NCBI GenBank assembly: GCA_030598885.1
Contig: JAUVOZ010000002.1
Span: forward strand, 1 to 37,629
Direction of reading: 5' to 3'
Source of the DNA: Anaerolineae bacterium
GTDB lineage: Bacteria; Chloroflexota; Anaerolineae; Anaerolineales; E44-bin32
Length of the DNA stretch: 37,629 nucleotides
Part shown: positions 24,727-32,461 of the stretch, piece by piece
Numbering within the stretch: the first letter of the stretch is position 1
Layout of the letters: every line of letters begins with the position of its first letter
Translations under genes and position numbers: made by a program
Notes under the pieces: model-generated
The model's database searches: none
Told to the model about the DNA's origin: nothing
What the model saw: the letters and a program-made list of their open reading frames with translations, nothing else

Positions 24727-25710
24727 ATGGACACAAACCTGATCTTGATGGTAGGTGGCGGGATTGGCCTTTTAGTCCTGATCATTGGGGTTGTGATATC
24801 GGTTGTCGGCGAGCGTTCCGTGGTTGAGGAACGCCTTGGGCGGTATTCAGAAACAAGTAGCTTTATCGCAAGCACGGCAGATGCTCCCGAGGGTGCGTTG
24901 GAAAAATCGAGCCCGCTAGCATCCTTCTTTAACCGCATGTGGGAGGGTACTGATCTTTTTGAATCTATCTCAGGGCAGCTTGCCCAAGCCGATTTGAAGT
25001 TCCTTCCAATAGAATATATCGCGTTGATCATTGGCACCGCAGGCTTGGGAGGGGTTATCGGCTTGTTCGCCGGTCGTGGATCTATCCTCTTTGCGGGATT
25101 GGCAATGATTGTGGGCGCTTTCGTCCCCCACTTTTATGTCTTGAATGCACAAAAGTCCCGCCTGAAGAAATTCGATAATCAATTAAGTGATATGTTGAAC
25201 CTGGTGGTCAACGGATTACGCGCAGGCTTCTCGACCCTGCAAGCCATGGAGGCAGTTAGTCGCGAGCTTCCCCGACCTATCTCAGTTGAGTTCCACCGGG
25301 TTGTTCAAGAGATGATGCTTGGCCTACCGATGGAAGAAGCGCTCGATCACTTGATGCGACGAATCAACAGCGATGATCTTGACCTGGTGGTGACGGCGAT
25401 TAACGTCCAGCGGGAGGTTGGCGGTAACCTTGCGGAAATCCTGGATGTAATTTCCTACACTATTCGTGAACGCGTGCGGCTCAAAGGCCAGATTCAGGCT
25501 CTTACCGCCCAAGGCCGAGCAACAGCCTGGGTTATCGCCGCGCTTCCAATTGTGCTTGTATTGTTGCTCTTCGTGCTTAACCGCGAATATATTATGACGC
25601 TCTTTATCCCTGAAAACCGCGCCTGTGGTATCCCGCTTATGATCCTGGCAGGGTTAATGATCGTGAGCGGATTCATAGCTGTGCAGAAAATCGTTCAAAT
25701 CGACATATAG
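24727..25710 (+). CDS. tadB: Tad inner-membrane platform protein TadB
   Basis: 327 residues with a T2SSF domain. Membrane segments lie at about 7-25, 96-135 (two), 272-292 and 303-325. The conserved cytoplasmic core is LNLVVNGLRAGFSTLQAMEAV, then EFHRVVQEMMLGLPMEEALDH and REVGGNLAEILDVISYTIRER. It pairs with TadC to form the membrane platform that CpaF drives. Only 3 nt separate it from the cpaF stop, so translation is coupled. The order cpaF-tadB-tadC and the longer N-terminus support TadB over TadC. Confidence 0.92.
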   Translation: MDTNLILMVGGGIGLLVLIIGVVISVVGERSVVEERLGRYSETSSFIASTADAPEGALEKSSPLASFFNRMWEGTDLFESISGQLAQADLKFLPIEYIALIIGTAGLGGVIGLFAGRGSILFAGLAMIVGAFVPHFYVLNAQKSRLKKFDNQLSDMLNLVVNGLRAGFSTLQAMEAVSRELPRPISVEFHRVVQEMMLGLPMEEALDHLMRRINSDDLDLVVTAINVQREVGGNLAEILDVISYTIRERVRLKGQIQALTAQGRATAWVIAALPIVLVLLLFVLNREYIMTLFIPENRACGIPLMILAGLMIVSGFIAVQKIVQIDI

Positions 25711-25789
25711 TGACTCAAAGCTCAGGAACTTTCCTTATTTATGTGCTCATTCTTGCCGAGAGGTGGGTGGGCTCGCGAGGTGTGGACTG

Positions 25790-26734
25790 ATGGACCCTAT
25801 CATATTAGTTGCGGGGATCGTTGTGTTTATTGTGATCCTGGCAATCGTTCTGGTTGTTGTAGGCATCAAGATGCCTGTATCTACTGACCCGATTCAGGAT
25901 CGACTTGCTGAACTCAGCATCGGTGATGAGCCGTTATCGCTAGAAGAGATCGAGCTCTCACAGCGATTCGCTGAGCGGGTCATCCTACCAATCTTCAACC
26001 GAGTCGGGGAGTTTGCTTCACGCTTTACTCCTCAAGCAACGCTTGCGAGTGCTCGCCGTCGTTTAGAAATGGCCGGCAATCCAATGCGGTTGGATCCTGC
26101 TTTCTTCTTGACCACACGAATTGTGCTGGCGGTCCTGTTCGGTGGCTTGGTTTTTGCTGTATACGCCATCACCAAACGTAATTGGTTGCAGGGTCTGGGT
26201 TTATCGGTGTTGTTTTTAATTATCGGTTATATGTTCCCCGATTTGTGGTTGTCCAGCCGGATTAAAGCCAGGCAAAAATCCATCTTCCGTTCATTACCGG
26301 ATGCACTTGATCTATTGACTGTTTGCGTTGAAGCCGGACTAGGTTTCGATGCTGCGCTGCGTAATGTGCATGAGAAGTGGGAGGATGATCTTGCGCTTGA
26401 ATTTGGGCGAGTACTTCAGGAGATAGCGCTCGGTAAATTACGGCGGGAAGCGCTTCGGGATATGTCCGATCGGTTAGATGTGGCCGAATTGACCAGTTTT
26501 ATAGCTGCGGTGATCCAATCTGAACAGTTGGGTGTGAGCATGGCTAAAGTATTGCGCATCCAGTCTGATAATATGCGTGTACGGCGTAGGCAGATGGCAG
26601 AGGAGGAAGCCAACAAAGCACCGATTAAGATGGTTTTCCCCATCGGTTGTCTGATCTTCCCCTCTATTCTGATTGTCCTGCTTGGGCCGGCTGCCTTAAT
26701 GCTGCTATCCTCGCCAATGGCAGGGTTATTCTAG
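25790..26734 (+). CDS. tadC: Tad inner-membrane platform protein TadC
   Basis: 314 residues from ATG 25790. An N-terminal membrane segment (about 2-25) and an amphipathic linker are followed by two membrane segments (about 105-150). The T2SSF core is DALDLLTVCVEAGLGFDAALRNV, then EFGRVLQEIALGKLRREALRDM and SEQLGVSMAKVLRIQSDNMR. A final hydrophobic segment (FPIGCLIFPSILIVLLGP) ends the protein. An upstream GTG at 25763 is in frame, but GAGGTG 7 nt before ATG 25790 and the immediate start of the membrane helix favour the ATG. A 79-nt gap separates it from tadB. Confidence 0.92.
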   Translation: MDPIILVAGIVVFIVILAIVLVVVGIKMPVSTDPIQDRLAELSIGDEPLSLEEIELSQRFAERVILPIFNRVGEFASRFTPQATLASARRRLEMAGNPMRLDPAFFLTTRIVLAVLFGGLVFAVYAITKRNWLQGLGLSVLFLIIGYMFPDLWLSSRIKARQKSIFRSLPDALDLLTVCVEAGLGFDAALRNVHEKWEDDLALEFGRVLQEIALGKLRREALRDMSDRLDVAELTSFIAAVIQSEQLGVSMAKVLRIQSDNMRVRRRQMAEEEANKAPIKMVFPIGCLIFPSILIVLLGPAALMLLSSPMAGLF

Positions 26735-26755
26735 CGAGAATGGGGGGATGTCACC

Positions 26756-27511
26756 TTGCCTTTGGCGGATGGCTACCCAATAAATCAACTCGAGTCACTC
26801 TCTGAGCTGCGATGGCCACGACGCTGGCTTGAAGCGGCTCTTGTGCTTCTATTTCCACCACGTTGCGCCGGCTGTGGACAGCCGAAGACAATATGGTGCC
26901 CAGAGTGCAATCGTGCTTTACGGAGATTGAGCGGTCACATTTGCTCTCACTGCGGTCTTCCACTCCGTTCGCGAAGCACTTGTCTGGCTTGCAGCAGGCA
27001 CCCGATACCTCTGAAAGTGCGTTCTTATGCAACCTATGAGAGTCCGCTGGGTAAAGCGCTCCTACAATTGAAGTACAGCCCCAATCGTCTTTTGGCATTT
27101 CGCATGTCTCAATGGTTGGTTGAGCTCTTGTCCCGAGAATCTTGGCAAGTGGATTTGGTGGTACCCGTTCCACTTGGCAAGGACCGATTGCGTCAGCGCG
27201 GTTATAATCAAGCTGGTTTAATTGCTAGTGCGTTAGCTAAATCCCAACATCTACCATTCTCCGATCGAGCATTGTGGCGAGTTCGAGAGACATTGTCCCA
27301 AGTTGGTCTCGATGCTACGGCTCGGATGAAGAATGTTCAGGGAGCATTTTCAGCCGACTCAGCCATCGTAGAAGGTAAACGGGTCATAGTGGTAGACGAC
27401 TTGTACACAACTGGTGCCACACTGTCCTCATGCGCTCAAGCGCTCCTTCAGGTGGGAGCGGTGGAGGTATACGGTTTGACGGTGGGTCGAGCGTATAGTG
27501 AGATTCCATAA
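26756..27511 (+). CDS. comF: ComF-family phosphoribosyltransferase-like protein
   Basis: 251 residues, the usual length for ComFC. The N-terminus has two four-Cys zinc-binding sets (Cys37, 40, 48, 51 and Cys63, 66, 76, 79). Then come the conserved YESPLGKALLQLKY and VVPVPLGKDRLRQRGYNQA. The PRPP-binding loop VVDDLYTTGAT has Asp214-Asp215. In Bacillus ComFC is needed for DNA uptake in competence; other homologues are of unclear role. TTG 26756 is the start, with GGGGG 8 nt upstream. It follows tadC by 21 nt and so is probably co-transcribed with the pilus genes, which suggests but does not prove a competence link. Confidence 0.92.
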   Translation: MPLADGYPINQLESLSELRWPRRWLEAALVLLFPPRCAGCGQPKTIWCPECNRALRRLSGHICSHCGLPLRSRSTCLACSRHPIPLKVRSYATYESPLGKALLQLKYSPNRLLAFRMSQWLVELLSRESWQVDLVVPVPLGKDRLRQRGYNQAGLIASALAKSQHLPFSDRALWRVRETLSQVGLDATARMKNVQGAFSADSAIVEGKRVIVVDDLYTTGATLSSCAQALLQVGAVEVYGLTVGRAYSEIP

Positions 27512-27519
27512 ATGACTAA

Positions 27520-27586
27520 ACTGAAAAAAGCTTAAATGCGAGAAGGTGAACATACCCCTTTTGCTCCGTCAGATGCTTTTTTCAGT
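27520..27586. repeat. Perfect 12-bp inverted repeat between comF and hpf
   Basis: ACTGAAAAAAGC (27520-27531) and GCTTTTTTCAGT (27575-27586) are perfect inverted repeats separated by 43 nt. As RNA they could close a large hairpin 9 nt after the comF stop. As DNA they could be paired operator half-sites upstream of hpf. A classic terminator is unlikely given the long loop and the T-run lying within the stem. Confidence 0.5.
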
Positions 27587-27623
27587 AGACTGATAAACAT
27601 AAACCGGTGATAAAGGAGATTCA

Positions 27624-28193
27624 ATGGCCGTTCAGGTTGTGATCAATGTGCGCAACATGGAACTTGGTGATCGGTTACAAGATTATATAACCAAGAAGGT
27701 AGCTAAGCTTGACCGATATTTAGATACGCTCGAGGAGGCGAAAGTTGACCTGACATATGTCAAATCTGCGCGTAGTGCCAGTGATCGTCAGGTAGCTCAA
27801 CTTACAATCCGAGGTAAAGGAGTTCTACTCCGAGCTGAAGAGCGCACAGATGATATTTTTGCCTCGGTCGATGCCGTGTTAGCTAAAATTTATCGACAGA
27901 TCGAACGTTACAAGGGCAAGCACTGGCGCAGTAGAGGCGATGGTCGGTCAGCCGCAGATGTGGCGCCAGACGTCCCTGAGACTCAAACCGATTTAGCTGA
28001 AATGGATGAGATCGTCGTCCGGCGAAAACGTTTCAAGCTCACACCGATGAATGTGCGCGAGGCGATTGAGCAAATGAGTCTCCTCGGTCATGAGGATTTC
28101 TTTATCTTCCTTAATGGAGGGACCGACCAGGTCAATGTTCTTTATCGTCGACGCGATGGTACGCTTGGTTTGATCGAACCTGAGATTGGTTAA
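27624..28193 (+). CDS. hpf: Ribosome hibernation promoting factor, long form
   Basis: 189 residues. The N-terminal HPF/RaiA domain (about 1-105) starts VQVVINVRNMELGDRLQDYITKK and has the basic RQIERYKGKH helix end that binds the decoding region of the 30S subunit. A linker of about 25 residues follows. The C-terminal dimerisation domain (about 130-189) reads IVVRRKRFKLTPMNVREAIEQMSLLGHEDFFIF, then NVLYRRRDGTLGLIEP. The two-domain long form joins ribosomes into inactive 100S dimers by itself. AAAGGAG lies 5 nt before the ATG. The inverted repeat at 27520-27586 may govern its expression. The next gene starts 23 nt later. Confidence 0.95.
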   Translation: MAVQVVINVRNMELGDRLQDYITKKVAKLDRYLDTLEEAKVDLTYVKSARSASDRQVAQLTIRGKGVLLRAEERTDDIFASVDAVLAKIYRQIERYKGKHWRSRGDGRSAADVAPDVPETQTDLAEMDEIVVRRKRFKLTPMNVREAIEQMSLLGHEDFFIFLNGGTDQVNVLYRRRDGTLGLIEPEIG

Positions 28194-28205
28194 TTGGCTT
28201 ACGGA

Positions 28206-28234
28206 TTGATCAGTAGATGGGTTCTACTGATCGA
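28206..28234 (+). promoter_or_regulatory. Hairpin enclosing the start codon of the 28217 gene
   Basis: GATCAGTAG (28208-28216) pairs perfectly with CTACTGATC (28224-28232). One G-T and one T-A pair extend the base. The 7-nt loop ATGGGTT begins with the start codon of the gene at 28217. No Shine-Dalgarno is visible upstream. The structure could regulate initiation or depend on ribosomes arriving from hpf. Confidence 0.55.
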
Positions 28235-29362
28235 CCAAAACTCTTTATCTTGACGGAACTCATTCCTGCTCTACTGATGTTGCCACCGGTTGGCTCTTCG
28301 CCAGCTGAGTATTGGGTGGCGGAAGGTCGTCGGGCAGCCGCCCGCGATCTGCTCCGGCGTCTTTTAGCTTTGGATTCGGTCGAACAAGTTCTTATTCTTG
28401 CAGCCGAACAGAATGACCGTGATGATCTGGCTGATCTCGGCGGCACCCCACTCATAATTCCTCCAGGTCAGTTTCATTTTGGCCATATGCTGGCGCACAT
28501 CGTGGAGGAAGGTGATTATCAACGGCTTGCGTACTTCGGCGGTGGAAGTGCTCCATTGATGACGACCGATCTGCTTCTCCAGGCGTTCGACCGCACATTA
28601 TCGGCTGAGAGACCAGTGGCGGTGGTGAATAATTACCATTCGAGCGATTGGGTAGTGCTCAACCACGCGCAATCACTATTACCATTAGCCGCGCGACTTC
28701 CTACGGACAACCCCCTTGGTTGGGTGCTGGATCATGAGGCCGGATTTGATGTACATGCGCTACCACCGTCAGCTGCTACCCGAAATGACATCGACACACC
28801 GACGGATATCTTGATCCTTCTGCATCATCCAAACATTGGAACTGACCTAAGAGAGTTTCTCGCTCAAGCTCCAAGGGAATGGATGACGCGTATAGATAAT
28901 CTACGCAAAGTGATGAACACCCCGGCGAGTACGCTAACTCTCATCGGTAGGGCATCATCCCATGTCTGGCAAACACTTGAGCGGAAAACCCAGATATGGG
29001 TCCGCGCCTTCGTCGAGGAGAGGGGGATGGTAGCTAGTGGGAGAATGGCGCGCAGTGAGGTGAAATCTCTCATCGGTGAGGTGCTTGATATGTGGGGCGC
29101 GCAGACCTTCGTTGAGCACTTGTCAAGCCTATCCGATGCGATCTTATGGGATACGCGTGTATGGATGGCCCACCGGGGGAAGTGGCCATCGACAGCTGAT
29201 CGCTTTGCATCTGACTTAGGTTGGGTGGATCAAGTGGAAGACTCGGCATTACGTGATTTAACCCAAGCCATTAATCAGGCTTCGATTCCGATTGTAGTTG
29301 GCGGTTATGGTGTGGTTTCAGGGGGGGTGTATGCCATGCTGGAGGTACTCGAGGGGGACTGA
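28217..29362 (+). CDS. Unrecognised 381-residue protein, possible nucleotidyltransferase-like fold
   Basis: I do not recognise the family with confidence. No signal peptide or membrane segment is seen. The N-terminal half alternates strands and helices (KLFILTELIPALLML, VEQVLILAAEQND, YFGGGSAPLMTTDLLLQAF, RPVAVVNNYHSSDW). It ends at RNDIDTPTDILILL (residues 189-202), which resembles the xDxDTPxD segment of MobA/CofC-type nucleotidyltransferases. The C-terminal half (about 205-381) is mostly helical and ends in a glycine-rich stretch IVVGGYGVVSGGVYAML. A stop codon immediately precedes ATG 28217, so no earlier start is possible. It follows hpf by 23 nt and ends flush against the convergent HNH gene. 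A nucleotidyltransferase-like fold is a guess. Confidence 0.7.
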   Translation: MGSTDRPKLFILTELIPALLMLPPVGSSPAEYWVAEGRRAAARDLLRRLLALDSVEQVLILAAEQNDRDDLADLGGTPLIIPPGQFHFGHMLAHIVEEGDYQRLAYFGGGSAPLMTTDLLLQAFDRTLSAERPVAVVNNYHSSDWVVLNHAQSLLPLAARLPTDNPLGWVLDHEAGFDVHALPPSAATRNDIDTPTDILILLHHPNIGTDLREFLAQAPREWMTRIDNLRKVMNTPASTLTLIGRASSHVWQTLERKTQIWVRAFVEERGMVASGRMARSEVKSLIGEVLDMWGAQTFVEHLSSLSDAILWDTRVWMAHRGKWPSTADRFASDLGWVDQVEDSALRDLTQAINQASIPIVVGGYGVVSGGVYAMLEVLEGD

Positions 29363-29866
29363 TTACCAACCTTCGAGGTACGGTCGCCAGTCTTGATTTT
29401 CCTGTAGATGGGTACCAAATAGATATATGGCGGTCGCCCGCGGTTCAGAGGGTGGTCGCAGCAGGGTCATGCGAGCTTCCTGTAACGTGCGCCAGCCTTT
29501 CTTTAGGTTGCATAATTCACAGGCTGTCACTAGATTGAACCAACTATGTTCGCCACCCCGGTGGCGTGGGACTACATGATCGATGGTCAGACGAGTGGCC
29601 TTTATACCGCAGTATTGGCAGACGTAGTTATCGCGCCGTAAGATCTCTCGTTTGGTAAGTCGTACATGGGGACGCGGGCGTTTGATCATGTAACCAAGTC
29701 GAACGATGGAGGGACGGGGGTAGGAGGTGCGAACGGTGCGAACATAGCCGCGCCCATCGAGCAGCATTTGGGCCTTTCCAGCATGAAGCAGGCCAAATGC
29801 CCGGCGGGTGGTACATACGTTGATCGGTTCGTAATTAGCGTTGAGAACGAGTACCGGATCGTTCAT
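29363..29866 (-). CDS. HNH endonuclease family protein
   Basis: 167 residues. The N-terminal part begins PVLVLNANYEPINVCTTRRAFGLL, typical of a broadly distributed stand-alone HNH family. The HNH core has zinc ligands Cys83, Cys86, Cys116 and Cys119 (CQYC and CELC). The catalytic-type Asp96-His97 lies in LTIDHVVPRHRGG, and Asn111 is in SWFNLVTAC. All metal-binding and catalytic positions are present, so nuclease activity is plausible; the physiological role of this chromosomal family is not known to me. The stop abuts the stop of the convergent gene with no gap. A promoter with TATAAT lies 25 nt upstream, and GAGG precedes the ATG by 9 nt. Confidence 0.9.
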   Translation of the reverse strand: MNDPVLVLNANYEPINVCTTRRAFGLLHAGKAQMLLDGRGYVRTVRTSYPRPSIVRLGYMIKRPRPHVRLTKREILRRDNYVCQYCGIKATRLTIDHVVPRHRGGEHSWFNLVTACELCNLKKGWRTLQEARMTLLRPPSEPRATAIYLFGTHLQENQDWRPYLEGW

Positions 29867-29890
29867 TTAATGGGACCTCAATTGGGGGGG

Positions 29891-29918
29891 ATTATACCAT
29901 TCAAGGGTATCGTTGCAA
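29891..29918 (-). promoter_or_regulatory. Promoter of the HNH endonuclease gene
   Basis: On the minus strand TTGCAA (29918-29913), 16 nt, then a perfect TATAAT (29896-29891). The start would be near 29884, giving a leader of about 18 nt before the ATG at 29866. Confidence 0.6.
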
Positions 29919-29941
29919 CCTAAGGTTTGTCATAAGCAGAA

Positions 29942-29977
29942 ATGCCCTGGCTTCATGGCTATTAGAGACCAGGGCAT
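29942..29977 (-). terminator. Terminator of the phnDCE operon
   Basis: ATGCCCTGG (29942-29950) and CCAGGGCAT (29969-29977) form a perfect 9-bp stem with an 18-nt loop. Read on the minus strand it lies 23 nt after the phnE stop and is followed by TTTCTGCTTATG, a moderate U-tract. Confidence 0.6.
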
Positions 29978-30000
29978 GTCAATGGGTTCTAATAAAGAGA

Positions 30001-31515
30001 TCAAACAAATCGCTGCCGGACCTCAGCGCTTACGAAGTCTAGAATGGCTACAGTGATGGCGATAAACCAAACCGCAATACCCGCGGCTTTGTAGTCCAGG
30101 AGCCGTATCCATTGTGACAAAAGAAAACCTATCCCACCGCCGCCTACAAACCCGATGATAGTGGACATCCGGATGTTGATGTCCCAGCGATAGATAGTGA
30201 AGGAAACGAACGGGGGGATGATTTGGGGGATAACCGCGTAAACCACGACTTGTAGCCAATTCGCACCGGTAGCTTGGATCGCCTCGATAGGTCCTGGGTC
30301 AATCGATTCAATCGATTCCGAATATAACTTGCCAAGCGCGGCGATTGAGTGAACGGTTAATGCCATGATGCCGGCAAATGGACCTAGGCCAACAATGACG
30401 ACAAATATAATCGCCCATATCAGCGGTTCGATCGATCGGATGATATTCAAGATGGTACGGGTGACGAAGTAGATGCCTAAAGTGATCGGGGAGGCGGACA
30501 TCAGGTTGCGCGCCGCAAAAAAGCTGACGGGTAACGCAAGCAAGATGCCGAAGAAAGTCGCCATCATGCCAATGAAAATGGTTTCAATAATCTTCTCAAT
30601 GGCTAGTTTGAGCTCTGTGCTGAATTGCCAATCTCCAATGCTGGCAACTTGCCGGATTTGAATTTCCCAGATCGTCGTGTCGTCCCGGATATTGGCCGGT
30701 ACCAACCGATAGGGCAATTCGATATCAATTTGGAATGCTCCTCTTTCATCTGGTGTGATTTTTATATACTCGCCACCTTGACGCTGGCGAAACTCGTTTC
30801 CGATGGGATCTTCCCACCAAATATTGGCTATTGTATTGGGTATGAAGTTATGCCCGGTCAAAGTTACAGTTGATCCGGGCGCTCCCTCAAATTCCGCGAG
30901 CGTGCCACATGTTGGATCCGCTAAAAGATAAGGAGCGTCTTCTAATGCTCCACTCGGAGCAGGAGGATTCTCGGTGCAGGGTATCTGGATCTGGGCGGTT
31001 GTGGTTACAATGTCTTTCGGATATTCGATACTTTTTTCCCATGGCCAGAGTACGCTTGACAGGAAGGGTCCGGCATCGTCTGCCTGGGTGATAAGCGCGA
31101 CAACGTCAATCTGACCAATCTGCCAACCGAGCATGAAGAAAATGATTATTACCAGAAATAACAATCCTGCGGGATTGCTGCCTGAACGATTAGCGATTGC
31201 ATAAGCATCCACCACGTTCCATATGTAGAAAACTATGACGAGGATACTCAAGACGACAAGAGCAGGCTCCAGGCTCAAGCCTTTTCTAACGATGTTAATC
31301 AAGCCAGTGTCTCGACGTGCGGTTTCAGTGAAACGCCATGCCAGTAAACCGATGATAGTGGCAAAGCTGAAGAGTAACAACAAACCCCGGCGGATGGTTC
31401 GAGCCAGTATTTGACCTAGACCGGGGATGATTAGTGATAGTATTGCAGCCAAGAAGGGGGGCACTAGACTAGGTTTGAGATCTTCGGAAGAGGTAGGAGT
31501 ATGGCTTAGTCTCAT
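30001..31515 (-). CDS. phnE: PhnE-type ABC permease with extra N-terminal membrane domain and IPT-like insert
   Basis: Membrane channel of a phosphonate/phosphite-type importer. The C-terminal part (about 300-504) is a complete PhnE permease. It has FIGMMATFFGILLALPVSFFAARN, the ATPase-contact loop EAIQATGANWLQVVVYAVIPQ (about 411-430), and GFVGGGGIGFLLSQWIRLLDY with SAEVRQRFV at the end. Normal PhnE proteins are about 260-300 residues; this one is 504. The N-terminal 140 residues hold about four membrane segments and a SLIIPGLGQILA motif. Residues about 150-300 form an extracytoplasmic region with APGSTVTLTGHNFIP, an IPT/TIG-like immunoglobulin strand pattern, and two cysteines (Cys180, Cys203) that could pair. 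The start overlaps the phnC stop by 4 nt, with GGAGG 6 nt upstream. The fusion is open in one frame without interruption. Confidence 0.9.
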   Translation of the reverse strand: MRLSHTPTSSEDLKPSLVPPFLAAILSLIIPGLGQILARTIRRGLLLLFSFATIIGLLAWRFTETARRDTGLINIVRKGLSLEPALVVLSILVIVFYIWNVVDAYAIANRSGSNPAGLLFLVIIIFFMLGWQIGQIDVVALITQADDAGPFLSSVLWPWEKSIEYPKDIVTTTAQIQIPCTENPPAPSGALEDAPYLLADPTCGTLAEFEGAPGSTVTLTGHNFIPNTIANIWWEDPIGNEFRQRQGGEYIKITPDERGAFQIDIELPYRLVPANIRDDTTIWEIQIRQVASIGDWQFSTELKLAIEKIIETIFIGMMATFFGILLALPVSFFAARNLMSASPITLGIYFVTRTILNIIRSIEPLIWAIIFVVIVGLGPFAGIMALTVHSIAALGKLYSESIESIDPGPIEAIQATGANWLQVVVYAVIPQIIPPFVSFTIYRWDINIRMSTIIGFVGGGGIGFLLSQWIRLLDYKAAGIAVWFIAITVAILDFVSAEVRQRFV

Positions 31516-32318
31516 GCTCCACCTCCGTTCGCGGTGAGCAGGTCACCCTGCAGTCCTCCACCAACCCTTTCGGCTTCTTGACCGTAGATTTCCTTGAATT
31601 CTTCGTCATTCATGCCACGGATCTCCTCGCGTGTGCCTCGATATACGATCTCCCCATCACGAAGCCCGAAGACGCTGGTTGCATAGCGCTGTACCAAATC
31701 GAGATAATGTAAGCTGCACAAAATCGTGATCTTATCTTCCTGGTTAAGAAGCTCCAAGTGTTGCAGTATCGAGTGGGCTAAGACTGGATCGAGACTGGCG
31801 ACGGGTTCGTCAGCCAGGATCATCTTTGGTTCTTGCATGAGCGCTCGAGCGACACCAACACGTTGTTGCTGGCCACCGCTTAGTTCATCAGCTCTTTTAT
31901 GAGCTTGATCTTCGATCCCCAAACGTTCTAGAGCATGCTGCGCCTTAGCGTTATCTTCATCAGAGAATCTACCGAATAAACTCTGCCAGGAAGACGTATA
32001 ACCTAGACGGCCGGCTAGTACGTTGGTAATCACAGATGAACGCCGAACTAAATTAAAATGTTGAAACACCATTCCGATCTTACGTCTTGCCATACGTAGT
32101 TCAGTGCCTTCCAATTTCGCTAGATCAACGCCATCCCAAATGATTTCGCCCTCTGTGGGGTCGATCAAGCGGTTAATGCATCTTAAAAGAGTTGACTTGC
32201 CTGAGCCGCTCAAGCCTATAATGACCAGGAACTCACCATCTGGCACGATGAAGTTTACATCTCTTAATGCTACGGTACCGTCGTCATATATTTTAGTGAG
32301 ATGGCGTACTTCGAGCAT
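31512..32318 (-). CDS. phnC: PhnC-type ABC transporter ATPase
   Basis: 268 residues, a cytoplasmic ATPase. Walker A is GLSGSGKST (35-43), the Q-loop is VFQHFNLV (about 84-91), the signature is LSGGQQQR (146-153), Walker B is MILADEP (166-172) with D-loop ASLD, and the switch His is in CSLHYLD. The LVRRSSVITNVLAGRLG stretch and length are typical of PhnC. AGGAG lies 7 nt before the ATG. It is coupled to phnE (ATGA overlap) and lies 143 nt after phnD, with a strong hairpin in between. Confidence 0.95.
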   Translation of the reverse strand: MLEVRHLTKIYDDGTVALRDVNFIVPDGEFLVIIGLSGSGKSTLLRCINRLIDPTEGEIIWDGVDLAKLEGTELRMARRKIGMVFQHFNLVRRSSVITNVLAGRLGYTSSWQSLFGRFSDEDNAKAQHALERLGIEDQAHKRADELSGGQQQRVGVARALMQEPKMILADEPVASLDPVLAHSILQHLELLNQEDKITILCSLHYLDLVQRYATSVFGLRDGEIVYRGTREEIRGMNDEEFKEIYGQEAERVGGGLQGDLLTANGGGA

Positions 32319-32383
32319 AATGCATCTCCTATATCCAACAACTCGTTATTTTTCTTTAGTTATCCGCAGATGGCAATTATAGT

Positions 32384-32428
32384 ACACGCGGGGGTGGGAG
32401 TAAATTCGTCCCACCCCCGCGTGTTTTT
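32384..32428. terminator. Strong 16-bp hairpin between phnD and phnC
   Basis: A perfect 16-bp GC-rich stem (32384-32399 with 32409-32424) with a 9-nt loop. The T-run (TTTT, to 32428) is on the plus-strand side, although the adjacent genes run on the minus strand. On the minus strand it is followed by TACTATAATT, not a U-tract. It may be an mRNA-stability or processing hairpin that keeps the binding protein in excess, or a terminator for antisense transcripts. Confidence 0.6.
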
Positions 32429-32461
32429 GCCTGCAGGTTTCAAAGGCAAGAGGTGTGAATA

